Source: Acidimicrobiaceae bacterium | GTDB lineage: Bacteria; Actinomycetota; Acidimicrobiia; Acidimicrobiales; RAAP-2 | Assembly: GCA_003151555.1 (NCBI GenBank) | Contig: PLXU01000101.1 | Coordinates: 8,501-13,739, forward strand | Direction of reading: 5' to 3' | Length of the DNA: 5,239 nt | Shown here: positions 4,193 through 5,239 of the stretch, piece by piece | Layout: each line of letters starts with the position of its first letter | Position numbering within the stretch: position 1 is the first letter of the stretch | Notes under the pieces: generated by a model | What the model was told of the DNA's origin: nothing | The model's database searches: none | Seen by the model: only the letters and a program-made list of their open reading frames with translations | Position numbers and translations under genes: made by a program

Positions 4193-5143
4193 TCAGCTCG
4201 GTTCAGGCGCCGCCACCTCGGGCGAGACAATCGCGGAGGCCGCCCGCTCGAACGCGGCATTGACTTCGCCCCCGATCAGGATTGCCAGACCAGTGAGATA
4301 CAGCCAGAAAATGAGGATCGCGACGCCGGCGAACGCACCGTACGTCGCGCCGTACGAGCCGAAACTAGAAGTGTAAAAGGAGAACCCCAGCGACACGACG
4401 GCCCACAGCACAGTGGCGAAAATGGCGCCCGGACTGGTCCACTGCCATTTGGAACGTTGACGATTGGGGGCCAGGTAGTAGAGCAGCGAGAACAGAAGAT
4501 TCATGAGTACCAGCGCAGACACCCAGCGCAGCGTCGTCCACACGGCGCCAAAGACCACCCCACCGAAGGGCGCTGACTCTTTGATCAGGCTGCCCAACTG
4601 CGGGCCAAATATGACCAGCGCGGACGCGGCCCCGCCCAGCACGGTGGCTCCCAGCAACAGGGGAATCGCCACCACGCGTTTGACGAAGAAGGAGCGGTCC
4701 GCAGGCAGACCGTACGCCATGTCCAAGCCCTCTTCGACAATTACCATGCCCGACGTCGCGCTCCACAGCGCCACCGCGCTCGCCACCACCGTGGTGATGA
4801 GATCGGCACCGGAGCGCTTGACCGCGTGCGTGAGCGCCACGGTGAAGACCTGGGCGGCGCCCGAGGGCAACGACTTGGTGAGGCCATGGATGAGGTTGAT
4901 GACCACATCTTGGGGCACGGTGACCAGCGCCGCAATCCCTAAAAGGGCGATAATTATCGGAAATATGGAGAGGAACCAGCGAAAGGCGAAGGCGCCCGCG
5001 GCGATGTTCACACGATCGACTTTCGTGTTGGTCAACGTCGAGCGGAGTATTACTTTGTAGCCCCCGCCCTTCTCTAGGTCCTTGACGAGCGATTCGGGCG
5101 TCGGACTTTCACTCAACTCTGCCCGCTCGCACGACACGACCAC
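4193..5143 (-). CDS. YihY/BrkB-family inner membrane protein (virulence factor BrkB family)
   Basis: A 316-residue polytopic protein of the YihY/BrkB family, once misnamed RNase BN, whose members are six-helix inner-membrane proteins of unsettled function. The visible helices are about 46-73 (with the FRWFLSIFPIIIALLGI signature), 111-135, 153-180, 192-223, 239-259 and 266-291. The strongest hallmark is the C-terminal half: YLAPNRQRSKWQWTSPGAIF, then SFYTSSFGSYGATYGAFAG, FWLYLTG and GGEVNAA. The hydrophilic N-terminus (1-40) and the short acidic/Pro tail are typical, and the length is normal. Two GTG starts are possible: 5143, which sits only 2-3 nt after AAGG, and 5137, two codons later, with about 8 nt spacing to the same AAGG. 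The latter has better geometry. A weak hairpin follows the gene at 4143-4164, and a long gap then separates it from the next gene. Confidence 0.92.
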   Translation of the reverse strand: MVVSCERAELSESPTPESLVKDLEKGGGYKVILRSTLTNTKVDRVNIAAGAFAFRWFLSIFPIIIALLGIAALVTVPQDVVINLIHGLTKSLPSGAAQVFTVALTHAVKRSGADLITTVVASAVALWSATSGMVIVEEGLDMAYGLPADRSFFVKRVVAIPLLLGATVLGGAASALVIFGPQLGSLIKESAPFGGVVFGAVWTTLRWVSALVLMNLLFSLLYYLAPNRQRSKWQWTSPGAIFATVLWAVVSLGFSFYTSSFGSYGATYGAFAGVAILIFWLYLTGLAILIGGEVNAAFERAASAIVSPEVAAPEPS

Positions 5144-5239
5144 GACCTTGTCTTCGTTGCACTGAATCTTGTGAGTTCCACCTTCAGCCCCTCGTCACTG
5201 AGAACGCATCGACAGACGTATCACCAGCGGCGTCGTCCG
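5137..5239 (-). other. Upstream edge of the yihY-like gene
   Basis: This stretch holds the AAGG ribosome-binding element (5146-5149 region) and the two candidate GTG starts. The yihY-like frame stays open upstream to a TGA at about 5194-5196 but has no better start codon, so an extension is not favoured. Two other - strand frames remain open to the window edge for only 14-17 codons, ending at 5195-5197 and 5184-5186. Either could be the tail of an upstream gene, but the sample is too short to tell. Confidence 0.35.

Noticed and set aside
4503..5060. 185-codon + strand open frame
   Set aside because: Antisense shadow of the YihY/BrkB gene. The Ser/Thr/Arg/Pro-rich translation has no family features.
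5184..5239. 17-codon - strand frame at the right edge (DDAAGDTSVDAFSVTRG then stop)
   Set aside because: It could be the end of an upstream gene, but another frame is also open to the edge and the piece is too short to support a call.

Overview
The window looks like a chromosomal segment of a moderately GC-rich actinomycete (Actinomycetota). The reasons are the GC-rich third codon positions, the use of GTG and TTG starts, and the families present: questin-oxidase-like, DoxX, heme-oxygenase-like diiron protein, CsbD, DUF6458-type and YihY/BrkB. An Acidimicrobiia-like host is possible, but that is a guess. No mobile element, CRISPR array, tRNA or rRNA was seen.

Layout. A questin-oxidase-like gene enters from the left edge on the + strand (1-480). 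It converges on a DoxX-type membrane protein gene (659-1330, -), and a perfect 16-bp hairpin (564-599) lies between them. All remaining genes are on the - strand. Reading in their direction of transcription, from right to left, they are: a YihY/BrkB membrane protein (4193-5143); a DUF6458-like two-helix membrane protein (3627-3890); a 23-residue single-helix membrane peptide (3429-3500); a 57-residue CsbD-family protein with a TTG start (3186-3359); a 72-residue ORF with a strong ribosome binding site (2633-2851); a 400-residue iron-containing redox enzyme of the heme-oxygenase-like fold (1507-2709) that overlaps this ORF in another frame; and DoxX. The 23-residue peptide and the CsbD gene are easy to miss because of their length and, for CsbD, the TTG start.

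The right half reads as a set of small envelope and stress proteins, and the left half as redox enzymes. The gaps hold a good deal of symmetry: a long imperfect stem-loop just after CsbD (3092-3174), a hairpin that would hide the ribosome binding site of the 23-residue peptide (3508-3533), a 9-bp stem between that peptide and CsbD (3388-3412), and repeated GTCAGG elements upstream of the DUF6458-like gene (3903-3961).

The points most worth checking are the frame conflict at the 5' end of the diiron-enzyme gene, the long stem-loop, and the pair of tiny genes. No complete new multi-gene system can be demonstrated from this window alone.
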